DNA of 46,095 nucleotides, from assembly GCF_016900095.1 (NCBI RefSeq), contig NZ_JACJJP010000026.1, positions 1-46,095 of the forward strand. Reading direction: 5' to 3'. The first letter of the stretch is position 1, and every line of letters starts with the position of its first letter. The notes beneath the pieces are model-generated. The model saw only the letters and a list, made by a program, of their open reading frames with translations, searched no databases and was not told where the DNA came from. Positions 1 through 8,272 of the stretch are shown here, piece after piece. This DNA is from Gemmiger formicilis (GTDB taxonomy: Bacteria > Bacillota > Clostridia > Oscillospirales > Ruminococcaceae). The position numbers and the translations under genes are program-made.

Positions 1-129
1 CCGCTTACGCTTCGCCAGTCCTGTTAAGGTCCCCACTACACGAGGGTCTTTTTATTCATGTCTACTAATTCTGGGGCAGTTCACTTCCCTGCCGGGGCGG
101 CGTTTTTTGTTTGTTTCAGGCCAAAACCG

Positions 130-966
130 TTACAGGACCTGGTGTTCGGGCACCGGAGCGTCCACCGAGGTGGGTTTTCCTTCCACCCAATGGATGACCT
201 TCTTCGGGCACTTGGTCACGCAGGTACCGCAGCCGTTGCACTTGGTGTAGTCGATGACGGCCACGTTGTTCTTGAGGAAGATGGCCTGCTGCGGGCAGTT
301 CTTGACGCACAGGCCGCAGGCAATGCAGCCCACCTTGCAGGTCTTGTTGACAATGGCACCACGGTCGGTGTTGGAGCATTCCACCACAGGCTGGGGCGCG
401 ATGGGCTTCATGTCGATGACATGGCGCGGGCAGACGTTCATGCAGGCGGAACAGCCGGTGCACTTGGTGCGGTCCACCACGGCCACGCCGTTCTTCACAT
501 GGATGGCGTCGAACATGCAGGCGCGGGTGCAGTCACCCAGGCCCAGGCAGCCGAAGGCGCAGGCGCTGGGGCCACCGGCCACAGAAGCCGCCGCGGCGCA
601 GGTCTGGATGCCCTGGTAGCTGAACCGCTGGCCGCAGTTTTCGCCGCCGTTGCACAGGACAACCGCCTTCAGGCTGGGGCGGTCGCTGGTTTCGCTGCCC
701 ATGATGGTGTTGATGGCATCGGCCACCTTGTCGCCGCCGGGGGCGCACTTGAAGGTGGGCGCACCGTCCTCCACAATGGCCTTGGCGTAGTCGGCACAGC
801 CAGCGTAGCCGCAGCCGCCGCAGTTGGCGCCTGCCAGGCAGGCGGTGATTTCCGCAATGCGCGGGTCTTCGTACACGGCCATAAACTTGGAAGCCAGCAC
901 CAGAACGATACTGCCCACCAGGCCCAGCACAGCCAGGACGGCGACCGCAAGAATGATCGGATTCAT
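130..966 (-). CDS. rnfB: Rnf complex subunit B, iron-sulfur electron-input subunit
   Basis: 278 aa. RnfB takes electrons from ferredoxin at the cytoplasmic face and passes them into the Rnf complex (ferredoxin:NAD+ oxidoreductase, ion pumping). Visible: an N-terminal membrane helix (about residues 4-26), then the 4Fe-4S domain with CxxCxxxxC spacing in ANCGGCGYAGC, then a row of ferredoxin-type motifs (CTGCSACMNVCP, CIACGLCVKNCP, CNGCGTCVTKCP plus a less regular GLGDCTRACMF). This domain order is diagnostic. It is the last gene of the operon, 20 nt after rnfA, with GGAGG before ATG. No convincing terminator is visible in the 129 bases that remain before the window edge. Confidence 0.96.
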   Translation of the reverse strand: MNPIILAVAVLAVLGLVGSIVLVLASKFMAVYEDPRIAEITACLAGANCGGCGYAGCADYAKAIVEDGAPTFKCAPGGDKVADAINTIMGSETSDRPSLKAVVLCNGGENCGQRFSYQGIQTCAAAASVAGGPSACAFGCLGLGDCTRACMFDAIHVKNGVAVVDRTKCTGCSACMNVCPRHVIDMKPIAPQPVVECSNTDRGAIVNKTCKVGCIACGLCVKNCPQQAIFLKNNVAVIDYTKCNGCGTCVTKCPKKVIHWVEGKPTSVDAPVPEHQVL

Positions 967-986
967 ACTTAGTCCCCCTCCTTCTG

Positions 987-1625
987 TTACAGCAGTGCGT
1001 TGATGATGTTTTCAACCAGGCCGCCGAAGCCCATGAAACTCATCGAGGTGATGGCCGCCGACACCAGGGTGATGGGCAGGCCCTTGAAGCTTTCCGGCGG
1101 GTTGGAGGATTCCACACGCTGGCGCACGCCGCAGAACAGCAGCATGGCCACCAGGAAGCCCACACCGGCGCCGGCCGCGCAGATCAGCGCTTCGGCGTAA
1201 GCCATGCCGAAGCCCTGGGCGGTGACGATCTCAGAGTAGTCCTGCACGGCCAGGATGGTGACGCCCAGCACGCAGCAGTTGGTGGTGATCAGGGGCAGGT
1301 ACACGCCCAGGGCGGTGTACAGGGCGGGCACGTACTTCTTCAGGGTGATCTCGATGAGCTGAACCAGCACGGCGATGACCAGAATGAAGACGACGGTCTG
1401 CATGTAGCCCAGATCATAGGCGTCCAGCAGGAAGATCTGCAGCGGGAAGGTCACCGCCGTGGCGATGACCATGACGAAGATGACCGCCAGGCCCATGCCG
1501 GTGGAGGAGTCCACCTTTTTGGAGACACCCAGGAAGGGGCAGATGCCCAGGAACTGAACCAGAACGTAGTTGTTGACCAGAATCAGGTTGAAGAAGATGG
1601 TTGCAAACACGGCAAGGTTATTCAT
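987..1625 (-). CDS. rnfA: Rnf complex subunit A, membrane subunit
   Basis: 212 aa, about six membrane helices. With RnfE it forms the inverted-repeat pair that holds a [2Fe-2S] cluster in the middle of the membrane in Rnf/Nqr complexes. The expected cysteines are present: Cys29 in FLGICPFLGVSKK and Cys117 in TTNCCVLG. The C-terminal half carries the conserved PESFKGLPITLVSAAI stretch. Its start codon overlaps the stop of rnfE as ATGA, which suggests translational coupling. Length and motifs are typical. It is the canonical reference for the divergent paralogue at 16200-16850. Confidence 0.96.
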   Translation of the reverse strand: MNNLAVFATIFFNLILVNNYVLVQFLGICPFLGVSKKVDSSTGMGLAVIFVMVIATAVTFPLQIFLLDAYDLGYMQTVVFILVIAVLVQLIEITLKKYVPALYTALGVYLPLITTNCCVLGVTILAVQDYSEIVTAQGFGMAYAEALICAAGAGVGFLVAMLLFCGVRQRVESSNPPESFKGLPITLVSAAITSMSFMGFGGLVENIINALL

Positions 1626-2308
1626 GCCTGGTCACCCCCTTCGGATTTGGCGGCGTCGATCTCGTCCAGCATGACTTCGCCGCAGGTCTTGCGCTCAATG
1701 GGATGGTTGGTCTTCTTTTCGATGAAGACGCACAGGGCCATCAGGCAGCCGAAGACGAAGAAGCCGCCGGGAGCCTGGTTCATCAGGCCCATGCGATCCA
1801 CACTTTCGGGGATGATGGTGATGCCCATCCAGGAACCGTTGCCGATGATCTCACGCACGCTGGACATGAGCAGCATGGTGATGATGTAGCCCAGGCCCAT
1901 GCCCACGCCGTCCACAGCGGATTCCACCACCGTGTGCTTGCAGGCGAACATTTCGGCGCGGCCCAGGATGATGCAGTTGACCACGATCAGGGCCAGGAAG
2001 ACACCCAGGGAGTCATACAGATCCTGGGCGTAGGCTTCCAGCACCATCTGAACGACGGTCACGAAGGTTGCGATGATGACGATGTAGCAGGGCAGATGCA
2101 CCTTGTCCGGAATGGCCTTGCGCAGGGCGGAAATGACGATGTTGGAGCAGACCAGAACGAAGGTCATGGACAGGCCCATGCCCAGAGCGCCGGACACGGT
2201 GGTGGTCACGGCCAGGGCCGAGCAGCAGCCCAGCACCAGGCGCAGAACCGGGTTTTCACGGATAATACCGGCGGTGAAGATCTTCCACAGGCTTTGTTTT
2301 TCGCTCAT
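1622..2308 (-). CDS. rnfE: Rnf complex subunit E, membrane subunit
   Basis: 228 aa from the ATG at 2308. A TTG six bases upstream is in frame, but the GGGGG ribosome binding site is better placed for the ATG. RnfE pairs with RnfA in the membrane. The cluster ligands are Cys29 (in LGCCSALAV, where the family usually reads LGLCPxLAV) and Cys112 (VNCIILGR). NPVLRLVLG at the first half-helix and the MLLMSSVREIIG stretch are family hallmarks. The start lies 2 nt after the rnfG stop, and the stop overlaps the rnfA start. Confidence 0.95.
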   Translation of the reverse strand: MSEKQSLWKIFTAGIIRENPVLRLVLGCCSALAVTTTVSGALGMGLSMTFVLVCSNIVISALRKAIPDKVHLPCYIVIIATFVTVVQMVLEAYAQDLYDSLGVFLALIVVNCIILGRAEMFACKHTVVESAVDGVGMGLGYIITMLLMSSVREIIGNGSWMGITIIPESVDRMGLMNQAPGGFFVFGCLMALCVFIEKKTNHPIERKTCGEVMLDEIDAAKSEGGDQA

Positions 2309-2310
2309 GG

Positions 2311-2895
2311 TCAAGCCACCCCCTTGATCTCATTGTTGTAGCAGTCGATGGCACTGTTGTAGGCCGAGATGACTGCGTTGGAAGAAATGGTGGCACCCGC
2401 GATGGTATCCACGGGGTTGCCGGCGGACACATGCTGGGAGGCATCCCAGCCCAGGAAGCCGGACCAGAAACTTTCGTTCTGGGTCTTGGAACCGATGCCG
2501 GTGGTCTGGGTGGAAGCGTCCACGCTGGTGGCCAGAATCTTGCCGGAAGCGTCAAAGGAAACATAGACAACCACTTCCTTGCCGCTGTAGCCGGAGCCGG
2601 AAGCCTTGATGGCCACCAGACCGTCGGCGGTGGTCACGGCGCCCTGCACACCGGGGGTCTGCAGGTTTTCCACCGTGGTCAGGGCGGAAGGATCGGTCAC
2701 GCCGGGCAGAACGCCCATGTAGGCTTCCTGGGTGGCGATTTCCTGGTTGGTCTTGATGATGGGTTTGGTCACATCGTTCAGTGCTGCCAGGGCCGCGCTG
2801 CACACCACACAGATCACCACCAGAATGATGACCGGGTAGATCATGGTCTTGAAAGCGGACTCCTGCGCGGGGGTCTTTGCATTCTTCTCAGCCAT
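2311..2895 (-). CDS. rnfG: Rnf complex subunit G, FMN-binding periplasmic-facing subunit
   Basis: 194 aa with one N-terminal membrane helix (about residues 18-38) and an outside FMN-binding domain. RnfG carries FMN attached covalently to a threonine by ApbE. The motif here is DTIAGATISSNAV, so Thr169 is the expected attachment residue; the serine usual at the start of the SGAT motif is alanine. The FWSGFLGWDASQ stretch before it also fits an FMN-binding domain. No apbE lies in this window. The start codon overlaps the rnfD stop by one base (TGATG). Confidence 0.94.
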   Translation of the reverse strand: MAEKNAKTPAQESAFKTMIYPVIILVVICVVCSAALAALNDVTKPIIKTNQEIATQEAYMGVLPGVTDPSALTTVENLQTPGVQGAVTTADGLVAIKASGSGYSGKEVVVYVSFDASGKILATSVDASTQTTGIGSKTQNESFWSGFLGWDASQHVSAGNPVDTIAGATISSNAVISAYNSAIDCYNNEIKGVA

Positions 2896-3875
2896 CAGGC
2901 GTTGCCCCCTTCCTTGGCCGCGGCTTTGGCGGCCTTTTTCTTTTTGGGTTTGGTGTAGCCCAGCGGGATCTGGTGGCTCCAGGCGTTGAACCAGGGCACC
3001 AGCAGGTTGCCCAGCAGGATGGCGAAACTCATACCTTCGTTCATGCTGCCGAAGTAACGGATGGCGAAGGTCACCAGGCCGATGAAGATGCCGTACATCA
3101 GCTTGCCCTTGGTGGTGAAGGGACTGGTGACGTAGTCGGTGGCCATGAAGACGGCACCGAACAGCAGGCCGCCGGCCATGATCTCGGCCACGGCAGCGTG
3201 CAGGCTGCCGGTGGCGATCCAGGAGAGCACGAACACGGTGCCCACAATGCTGCCCGGAATGGCAAAGCCGATGGTGCCGGTGGCCAGCAGGTAGACCAGG
3301 CCCAGCAGGATGGCCAGGATGCAGGTCTCACCCATCATGCCGCCGTGCAGGCCCAGGAACAGATCCACCAGACTGACGGTGGTCTTGTCCACGCTGTCGG
3401 CCAGCGGGGTGGCGGAAGCCAGGGCATCCACCGCCATGTCGGGGTAGACGTACGCGGTCATGCGGGCGGTAAAGCTGAGGAACAGCACGATACGGCCCAC
3501 CAGTGCCGGGTTGGCAAAGTTGAAGCCGATGCCGCCGAACAGCTGCTTGACCACCACAATGGACACAAAGGCGCCCACCACGCAGATCCACAGAGGCAGA
3601 CCCACGGGGAAGTTCAGCGCCAGGATCACGCCGGTGACGCAGGCGGAAAGGTCGCCCACCGGGTTGGGTTTCTTCATGATCAGGCAGTACAGATACTCAA
3701 AAGCCACACAGGCCAGCGTGGTGACGACCACGCTGATGAGGGCCTCGTAGCCGAAGATCAGCGCCGCCGCGACAACGCAGGGCACCAGCGCCTTGAGCAC
3801 GTTGCCCATCAGGCCGCGGGTGCTGGAGTCGTCCCGGATGTGGGGCGAGGCAGTTACGAGCAAAACCTGGTCCAT
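2895..3875 (-). CDS. rnfD: Rnf complex subunit D, covalent-flavin membrane subunit
   Basis: 326 aa, polytopic, NqrB/RnfD family. Family markers: FGGIGFNFANPALVGR (about residues 113-128) and the flavinylation motif ASATPL with Thr156 as the likely FMN attachment residue. Near the C-terminus ATDYVTSPFTTKGK and RYFGSMNEGMSFAILLGN are typical. A GGGAGG ribosome binding site precedes the ATG and overlaps the end of rnfC. It ends in a lysine-rich cytoplasmic tail. It is the template for recognising the paralogue at 17732-18757. Confidence 0.96.
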   Translation of the reverse strand: MDQVLLVTASPHIRDDSSTRGLMGNVLKALVPCVVAAALIFGYEALISVVVTTLACVAFEYLYCLIMKKPNPVGDLSACVTGVILALNFPVGLPLWICVVGAFVSIVVVKQLFGGIGFNFANPALVGRIVLFLSFTARMTAYVYPDMAVDALASATPLADSVDKTTVSLVDLFLGLHGGMMGETCILAILLGLVYLLATGTIGFAIPGSIVGTVFVLSWIATGSLHAAVAEIMAGGLLFGAVFMATDYVTSPFTTKGKLMYGIFIGLVTFAIRYFGSMNEGMSFAILLGNLLVPWFNAWSHQIPLGYTKPKKKKAAKAAAKEGGNA

Positions 3876-3877
3876 CG

Positions 3878-5212
3878 TTACTTACCTCCCTTACGCATTT
3901 CGCTGAGATACCACGCCTTGGCCTGGGTGACAGCCTGGGACACGGGGCGTTTGGCCGGGCAGACATAGGTGCAGCTGCCGCAGGCCACGCACAGATCCAC
4001 GCACAGGCTCTTCAGGGCCGCGGTATCCTTCTTGTTGTGATTTTCCACAATGACCACCGGTTCCAGACCCATGGGGCAGGCGCTGATGCACCGGCCGCAG
4101 CGGATGCAGGGCTGGGCGGCGGGCAGCTGGGCGGCCTTGCGGCTGAACAGCAGCAGGCCGTTGTTCTGCTTGAGCACCGGGAAATCGGCGCTGGGCGAAG
4201 CGCCGCCCATCATGGGGCCGCCGAAGATGATCTTGCCCAGTTCCACGTCCGGCTTGATGCCGCCGCAGGCTTCGATGACATCCCGGTACAGGGTGCCGAT
4301 GGGCACTTCGATGTTCTGGGGCTTGGCAATGGCGTCGCCGTCCACGGTGACACGCTTACTGACCAGAGGAATACCCGTTTTGAGGTACTTGCCCAGGGTG
4401 GACACAGAGGTCACGTTCATGACGATGCAGCCGCAGTCCGCCGGCAGGCCCGCCTTGCCGGAAGGTCCGATCTGGGGCACTTCCCGGCCGGTGCAGGTTT
4501 CCACCAGGGTTTTCTCGGCGCCCTGGGGATAGCGCATGGGCAGCGGCTTGACCGAAACGCCCTTCATATCCCGGGTCAGGGAGCACATCAGATCGATGCA
4601 GGCCGGCTTGTTGCGCTCAATGCCGATGATGCAGTTGGGGATTTCGCAGTACTTCATGACCGCCTGGATGCCGGACAGGATGGTATCGCTGCATTCCAGC
4701 ATTTCCCGGGCGTCGGTGGTCAGGTAGGGCTCACACTCGGCCGCATTGATGAGCAGGGTGTCCACCTTGGCCATGAGCTTGACGTGGGTCGGGAAACCCG
4801 CACCGCCCACGCCCACCAGGCCGCAGGCCTGGATGGCTGCCAGCAGAGAGTCCTTGTCGGTGACCGTGGGCGGCACACAGGCCGGGTCAACGGTCTGGTT
4901 GCCGTCGCACTGGATGGCCACGGCCTGGCACACCGGGCCGTTGACCATGCGCATGGGCGCCACGTCAACCACCGTGCCGGACACGCTGGAGTGGATATTG
5001 GCACTGACAAAACCGCCGGCTTTGCCGATCAGGGTGCCAACGAACACCTGATCGCCCTTTTTGACGACGGGTTCCGCCGGGGCGCCGATGTGCATCGACA
5101 TGGGAATGACGACGTTCTTGGGCACCGGCATGCGTACGGTGGGCATGTCGGCCGTCGATTTCTCATGCGGAACACGGGCACCCTTGGCGGAGCGCTTCAG
5201 GATTTTGAACAT
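3878..5212 (-). CDS. rnfC: Rnf complex subunit C, NADH/FMN and iron-sulfur subunit
   Basis: 444 aa from the ATG at 5212, chosen because a GGGGG-type ribosome binding site precedes it; an in-frame ATG at 5257 has a poorer site and would add 15 residues. RnfC is the cytoplasmic subunit that reduces NAD+. Visible: barrel-sandwich N-terminus, the nucleotide/FMN region GLVGVGGAGFPTHVKL, ECEPYLTTDARE, and two C-terminal 4Fe-4S motifs (CIRCGRCISACPMG and CVACGSCTYVCPAKRP). It is the first gene of the operon; the order C-D-G-E-A-B is the usual clostridial one. Confidence 0.96.
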   Translation of the reverse strand: MFKILKRSAKGARVPHEKSTADMPTVRMPVPKNVVIPMSMHIGAPAEPVVKKGDQVFVGTLIGKAGGFVSANIHSSVSGTVVDVAPMRMVNGPVCQAVAIQCDGNQTVDPACVPPTVTDKDSLLAAIQACGLVGVGGAGFPTHVKLMAKVDTLLINAAECEPYLTTDAREMLECSDTILSGIQAVMKYCEIPNCIIGIERNKPACIDLMCSLTRDMKGVSVKPLPMRYPQGAEKTLVETCTGREVPQIGPSGKAGLPADCGCIVMNVTSVSTLGKYLKTGIPLVSKRVTVDGDAIAKPQNIEVPIGTLYRDVIEACGGIKPDVELGKIIFGGPMMGGASPSADFPVLKQNNGLLLFSRKAAQLPAAQPCIRCGRCISACPMGLEPVVIVENHNKKDTAALKSLCVDLCVACGSCTYVCPAKRPVSQAVTQAKAWYLSEMRKGGK

Positions 5213-5290
5213 GGATCCTGTTCCCCCATTCCTTTGTTTCTCTTTCTGACGGGCCATTTACCGCCAAAAAGACAAAATAATACATGGTTT

Positions 5291-5319
5291 ATTTTAATCC
5301 GCTTGCCCGGACAAGTCAA
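5291..5319 (-). promoter_or_regulatory. Sigma-A promoter of the rnf operon
   Basis: On the minus strand, TTGACT (5314-5319) and TAAAAT (5291-5296) are separated by exactly 17 nt, about 80 nt upstream of rnfC. This is a near-consensus promoter. Confidence 0.8.
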
Positions 5320-5406
5320 GGCCGCTCCGGGCGACACTTTTTACATATTGACCATATTTCTTTTACCTTTTTTGTACAGTTTCTTTGGCTCCGGAGGGGG
5401 TTTTCG

Positions 5407-5435
5407 TTGCCATTTTTCCCTTGGTATGGTATACT
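5407..5435 (+). promoter_or_regulatory. Extended -10 promoter of the 47-aa membrane peptide gene
   Basis: TTGCCA (5407-5412), 17-nt spacer, TATACT (5430-5435), with an extended -10 TG at 5427-5428. It lies 58 nt before the small ATG at 5493 and is divergent from the rnf promoter. Confidence 0.8.
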
Positions 5436-5492
5436 GTACGCAAGCATACTGTATCGTTACGCACCCATTGCCGGGGTATGGAGGTATGACAG

Positions 5493-5636
5493 ATGAAAAC
5501 CTTTCTCAAAATGATCGCTTTCCTGGCCGTCGCAGCCGGTATTCTGGCTTTGGTCGCCGCCCTTTTCTGCAAAGGAAAGTCTGAGCCGGTACACTATATC
5601 ACCCTGTATGGCGGCCCGGAGGATGAGCGGGAATAA
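5493..5636 (+). CDS. Small single-pass membrane protein, 47 aa
   Basis: 47 residues starting MKTFLKMIAF. The support is structural: GGAGGT at 5480-5485 placed 7 nt before ATG, an extended -10 promoter upstream and a 19-bp terminator hairpin downstream, so this is a complete independent transcription unit. Residues about 6-26 form one strongly hydrophobic helix; the tail KGKSEPVHYITLYGGPEDERE is polar and acidic. A cysteine (Cys26) sits at the end of the helix. I do not recognise a family. It sits between rnf and glgB but shares no transcript with either. It could be a membrane-complex accessory peptide or a toxin-like peptide; neither can be shown. Confidence 0.72.
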   Translation: MKTFLKMIAFLAVAAGILALVAALFCKGKSEPVHYITLYGGPEDERE

Positions 5637-5709
5637 TTTCCTCCTTCCGCCTTGCCCTGCCCGTATTTGGGCAATATACGCAAGATTGCCGCTGCAAGAT
5701 TTGCAAAGT

Positions 5710-5755
5710 TAAGCGCGCCCTTTCCGGTTAAGGAACCGGAAAGGGCGCGCTTTTC
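5710..5755. terminator. Intrinsic terminator between the 47-aa gene and glgB
   Basis: A perfect 19-bp stem (5710-5728 with 5733-5751) around the loop AAGG, followed on the plus strand by TTTT. It lies between convergent genes; the tract on the minus side is weaker, so it mainly ends the plus-strand transcript. Confidence 0.85.
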
Positions 5756-5771
5756 CGTTGTATTTCTGTCT

Positions 5772-7538
5772 TCACTCCAACCGCAGCAGCACGGCGGAGA
5801 AGGGTGCCAGCGTCCCGGACAGTTTTCCTTCCGCCACGGTGCAGGGGGAGGCGCCTTCCGGCGTCATGCCGCCGTAGGGCTGCCAGTCGCTGTACAGCAG
5901 CGCCCGGGCGCCCTGGGCCTGCACCGGCACCCCGAAGGGCTGGGCCCTATCACTGAAGTTGAAGGCCGCCGCCACCCGGCGGTTCCCGGCCCGGCGCTCA
6001 AACACATAGACGCACTGGCTTTCCAGATGGCAGTCCAGCCAGGCAAAGCCGTCGGGGGTCTCGTCGGCCTCCCACAAGGCCGGTTCCGCCAGATAAATCC
6101 GGTTCAGGGCCTGGATATAATGGTAAAAGCCGTCGTGGTTGGGATAGCTGCGCAGGCACCAGTCCTGTTCCCGGTCCTGGTCCCACTCCCGCAGCTGGCC
6201 GATCTCGCTGCCCATGAAGTTCAGCTTTTTGCCCGGGTGGGTCATCATATACAGGTACAGCGCCCGGCCCTGGGGGAACTTGCCGTCGTAGCCGCCGTTC
6301 ATTTTCTGCAGGATGGTGGCCTTGCCGTGCACCACCTCGTCGTGGGAGAAGGGCAGCAGATACCGTTCCTTATAATAGTACATCATAGAGAAGGTCAGCT
6401 TGTGGTAGTTGTCCGGGCGGCAGGCGGGATCGGTCTGCAGGAAGGAGAGGGTGTCGTGCATCCAGCCCAGATCCCACTTGTAATCGAAGCCCAGTCCCCC
6501 CTGCTCCGCCGGGCGGGTGACCCCTTCAAAGCTGGTGGAGTCCTCCGCCGCCAGCAGACAGCCGGGATGCCGCTGCTTGAGGCCCTTGTTCATGGTGCGC
6601 AGGAATTCCACCCCGTTGCCGTTCACACCCCGGCGCTCGTCCCCCTGCCAGTAGATGATCCGGCTGATGGCGTCGTACCGCAGGCCGTCGAAGTGGAATT
6701 TTTCCAGCCAGTAATGCCCGGCCGACTGCAGAAAGCTGCGCACCTCCCCCCGGGAATGCATGAAGTTGCAGCTGCCCCACTCGCTGACGCCCACATCCTG
6801 GTGGGGATACTCATACAGGGCGGTGCCGTCGTACTGGGCCAGGCCGTAGGGGTCCAGGGCAAAGTGGGCGGGCACAAAGTCCATAATCACCCCGATGCCC
6901 CGGTTGTGCAGGGTGTCCACCAGGGCCATGAGCTGCGCCGCCGTGCCGTACCGGCTGGTGGGGGCAAAAAAGCCGGTGACCTGGTAGCCCCAGCTCTCGT
7001 CACAGGGGTGCTCGGTCAGGGGCAGGAACTCCACATAGTTGTAGCCGCTTTCGCAGAGATAGTCGGCCAGGGGTTCGGCCAGTTCGTCATAGGTGTAGAA
7101 CTCGCCATCCGGCTTGCGCCGCCAGGAACCCAGGTGCATCTCGTAGATGTTCAGCGGTCCGGTTCGCCGGTCGGTGCGGGTGCGCATCCAGCGGGCATCG
7201 GTGAAGGTATACGCCCCCAGGTCCCGCACCACCGACCGGTGGGCCGGGCGCAGTTCCATACCGAAGCCGTAGGGGTCGCAGTGGTCGGTCCATCCCCCGT
7301 TCCGGGTATGGATGCGGTATTCGTAGGGGGTGCCGGGCGGGGCGTCGGGCACGGTGAGTTCATAGAAATTGCCGTCCGCCATCTTCTGCATGGGCCGGGG
7401 TTGGCCGTCCAGCAGCAGCTCCACCGCCGTGGCTCCCGGTGCAAAGGTGCGGAACACCGTGCCGCCCGGCTGCAGGTGCGCGCCGAGAAATTCATGGGCA
7501 TCAAAGATCTGCCCGGTGTAAAATCCGTAAAAATCCAT
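5772..7538 (-). CDS. glgB: 1,4-alpha-glucan branching enzyme (GH13)
   Basis: 588 aa. Makes alpha-1,6 branches in glycogen by cutting and transferring alpha-1,4 chains. N-terminal CBM48-like domain (about 1-110), GH13 barrel, C-terminal beta domain. The four GH13 regions are visible: DFVPAHF (220-226), FDGLRYDAIS with nucleophile Asp289, LLAAEDST with acid/base Glu332, and LPFSHDEVVHG with Asp400. It is slightly shorter than the common 630-730 aa because the N-terminal part is short. GGAGG precedes the ATG. No glgA, glgC or glgP lies nearby, so glycogen genes must be elsewhere if present. A possible promoter on the minus strand is TGCTATATT at 7586-7594. Confidence 0.95.
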   Translation of the reverse strand: MDFYGFYTGQIFDAHEFLGAHLQPGGTVFRTFAPGATAVELLLDGQPRPMQKMADGNFYELTVPDAPPGTPYEYRIHTRNGGWTDHCDPYGFGMELRPAHRSVVRDLGAYTFTDARWMRTRTDRRTGPLNIYEMHLGSWRRKPDGEFYTYDELAEPLADYLCESGYNYVEFLPLTEHPCDESWGYQVTGFFAPTSRYGTAAQLMALVDTLHNRGIGVIMDFVPAHFALDPYGLAQYDGTALYEYPHQDVGVSEWGSCNFMHSRGEVRSFLQSAGHYWLEKFHFDGLRYDAISRIIYWQGDERRGVNGNGVEFLRTMNKGLKQRHPGCLLAAEDSTSFEGVTRPAEQGGLGFDYKWDLGWMHDTLSFLQTDPACRPDNYHKLTFSMMYYYKERYLLPFSHDEVVHGKATILQKMNGGYDGKFPQGRALYLYMMTHPGKKLNFMGSEIGQLREWDQDREQDWCLRSYPNHDGFYHYIQALNRIYLAEPALWEADETPDGFAWLDCHLESQCVYVFERRAGNRRVAAAFNFSDRAQPFGVPVQAQGARALLYSDWQPYGGMTPEGASPCTVAEGKLSGTLAPFSAVLLRLE

Positions 7539-7555
7539 GGGTGCCTCCGTTTTAT

Positions 7556-7584
7556 TTGACTACCGTCCAATAATTTACTATAAT
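7556..7584 (+). promoter_or_regulatory. Sigma-A promoter of the TetR-family gene
   Basis: TTGACT (7556-7561), 17-nt spacer, TATAAT (7579-7584). The spacer contains one copy of the probable operator (7565-7578). Confidence 0.85.
7565..7578 (+). promoter_or_regulatory. Probable TetR-family operator, copy 1
   Basis: GTCCAATAATTTAC within the longer element ACCGTCCAnTAnTnTAC. It is imperfectly palindromic and occupies the spacer of the tetR promoter. It also lies just downstream of a candidate glgB -10 (7586-7594, minus), so binding could affect both directions. The second copy is at 7634-7647 on the opposite strand. Confidence 0.55.
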
Positions 7585-7633
7585 CAATATAGCAGACCCG
7601 CCCGGGCGGCACCATCCGCAAATTTGACAAAGG

Positions 7634-7647
7634 GTACAATACTGGAC
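7634..7647 (-). promoter_or_regulatory. Probable TetR-family operator, copy 2
   Basis: On the minus strand GTCCAGTATTGTAC, part of ACCGTCCAGTATTGTAC, which matches copy 1 at 14 of 17 positions. It sits in the 5' untranslated region of the TetR gene, 69 bp centre to centre from copy 1 and in inverted orientation. Confidence 0.5.
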
Positions 7648-7679
7648 GGTTTTGAAAAATCGACAAGGGAGGCCGGGCC

Positions 7680-8219
7680 ATGGACCTGCGAGAGAAAAAA
7701 ACACGGCAGAACATCCGCAATGCCTTTTTGCAGCTGCGCGCCCACAAGCCGCTGGAGCGCATCACCGTGAAGGAGCTGGCCGAGCTGGCCCAGATCAGCA
7801 AAGCCACCTTTTATCTGCACTACCATGACATTTACGATCTTTCGGAACAGATGCAGGACGAGGTCATCCGGATGATGCTGGACAGCCTGGAACAGCCGGA
7901 CAGCTTCCTCACCGACCGCAAGCGGTTCACCCGGGAACTGTTTGCCGCCTTTTCCGCCCATGAAAACCTGACCAACATCCTGTTTTCCGGCACCCAGGCG
8001 GCGGTGCTGCCCATCCGCATCGAGCGGGGCATCAAGGAACACATCTTTTCCATCCTGCCCGAAACCCGCAGCGACGCCCGGTTCAACATCCTGCTGACCT
8101 ACCAGGTCCAGGGTGCCTACTACACCTACATGGAAAACCGGGAAAAGTTCGGTACCGAGCAGGTGCTGGCCGCCCTGGACGAGGTGACCGACCGCATCAC
8201 CGCCAAACCGGGCGCATGA
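7680..8219 (+). CDS. TetR/AcrR-family transcriptional regulator
   Basis: 179 aa. The N-terminal helix-turn-helix is clear (about residues 28-54: ITVKELAELAQISKATFYLHY). The C-terminal ligand/dimer domain resembles the group found with DhaS-type regulators, but the ligand cannot be read. GGGAGG precedes ATG. It has its own promoter with an operator-like element in the spacer, so autoregulation is likely. The divergent neighbour is glgB; whether glgB is a target is inference. It ends at a strong terminator. Confidence 0.9.
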   Translation: MDLREKKTRQNIRNAFLQLRAHKPLERITVKELAELAQISKATFYLHYHDIYDLSEQMQDEVIRMMLDSLEQPDSFLTDRKRFTRELFAAFSAHENLTNILFSGTQAAVLPIRIERGIKEHIFSILPETRSDARFNILLTYQVQGAYYTYMENREKFGTEQVLAALDEVTDRITAKPGA

Positions 8220-8221
8220 CA

Positions 8222-8257
8222 AAAACCGCCGACCCCTTTGCAGGGGCCGGCGGTTTT
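8222..8257. terminator. Bidirectional terminator between tetR and the ECF S component
   Basis: Stem 8222-8231 with 8248-8257 (10 bp), one A-C mismatch, then CCCC/GGGG and a 6-nt loop. A-rich on one side and T-rich on the other, between convergent genes. Confidence 0.85.
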
Positions 8258-8272
8258 GTTTGGTTTGTGAGT

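Noticed and set aside
1-129. Left edge as the 3' end of a mobile element or its guide RNA
   Set aside because: Only 129 bases are available, with weak hairpins and no recognisable coding sequence; not supported enough for a feature.
2877-5584. Long plus-strand open frames opposite rnfD and rnfC
   Set aside because: Histidine/glycine/glutamine-rich nonsense typical of antisense to GC-rich genes; the minus-strand Rnf proteins are certain.
5652-7559. Long open frame on the plus strand opposite glgB (635 codons)
   Set aside because: It mirrors glgB in a high-GC genome, has no family-like sequence and no binding site; it is a codon-bias shadow.
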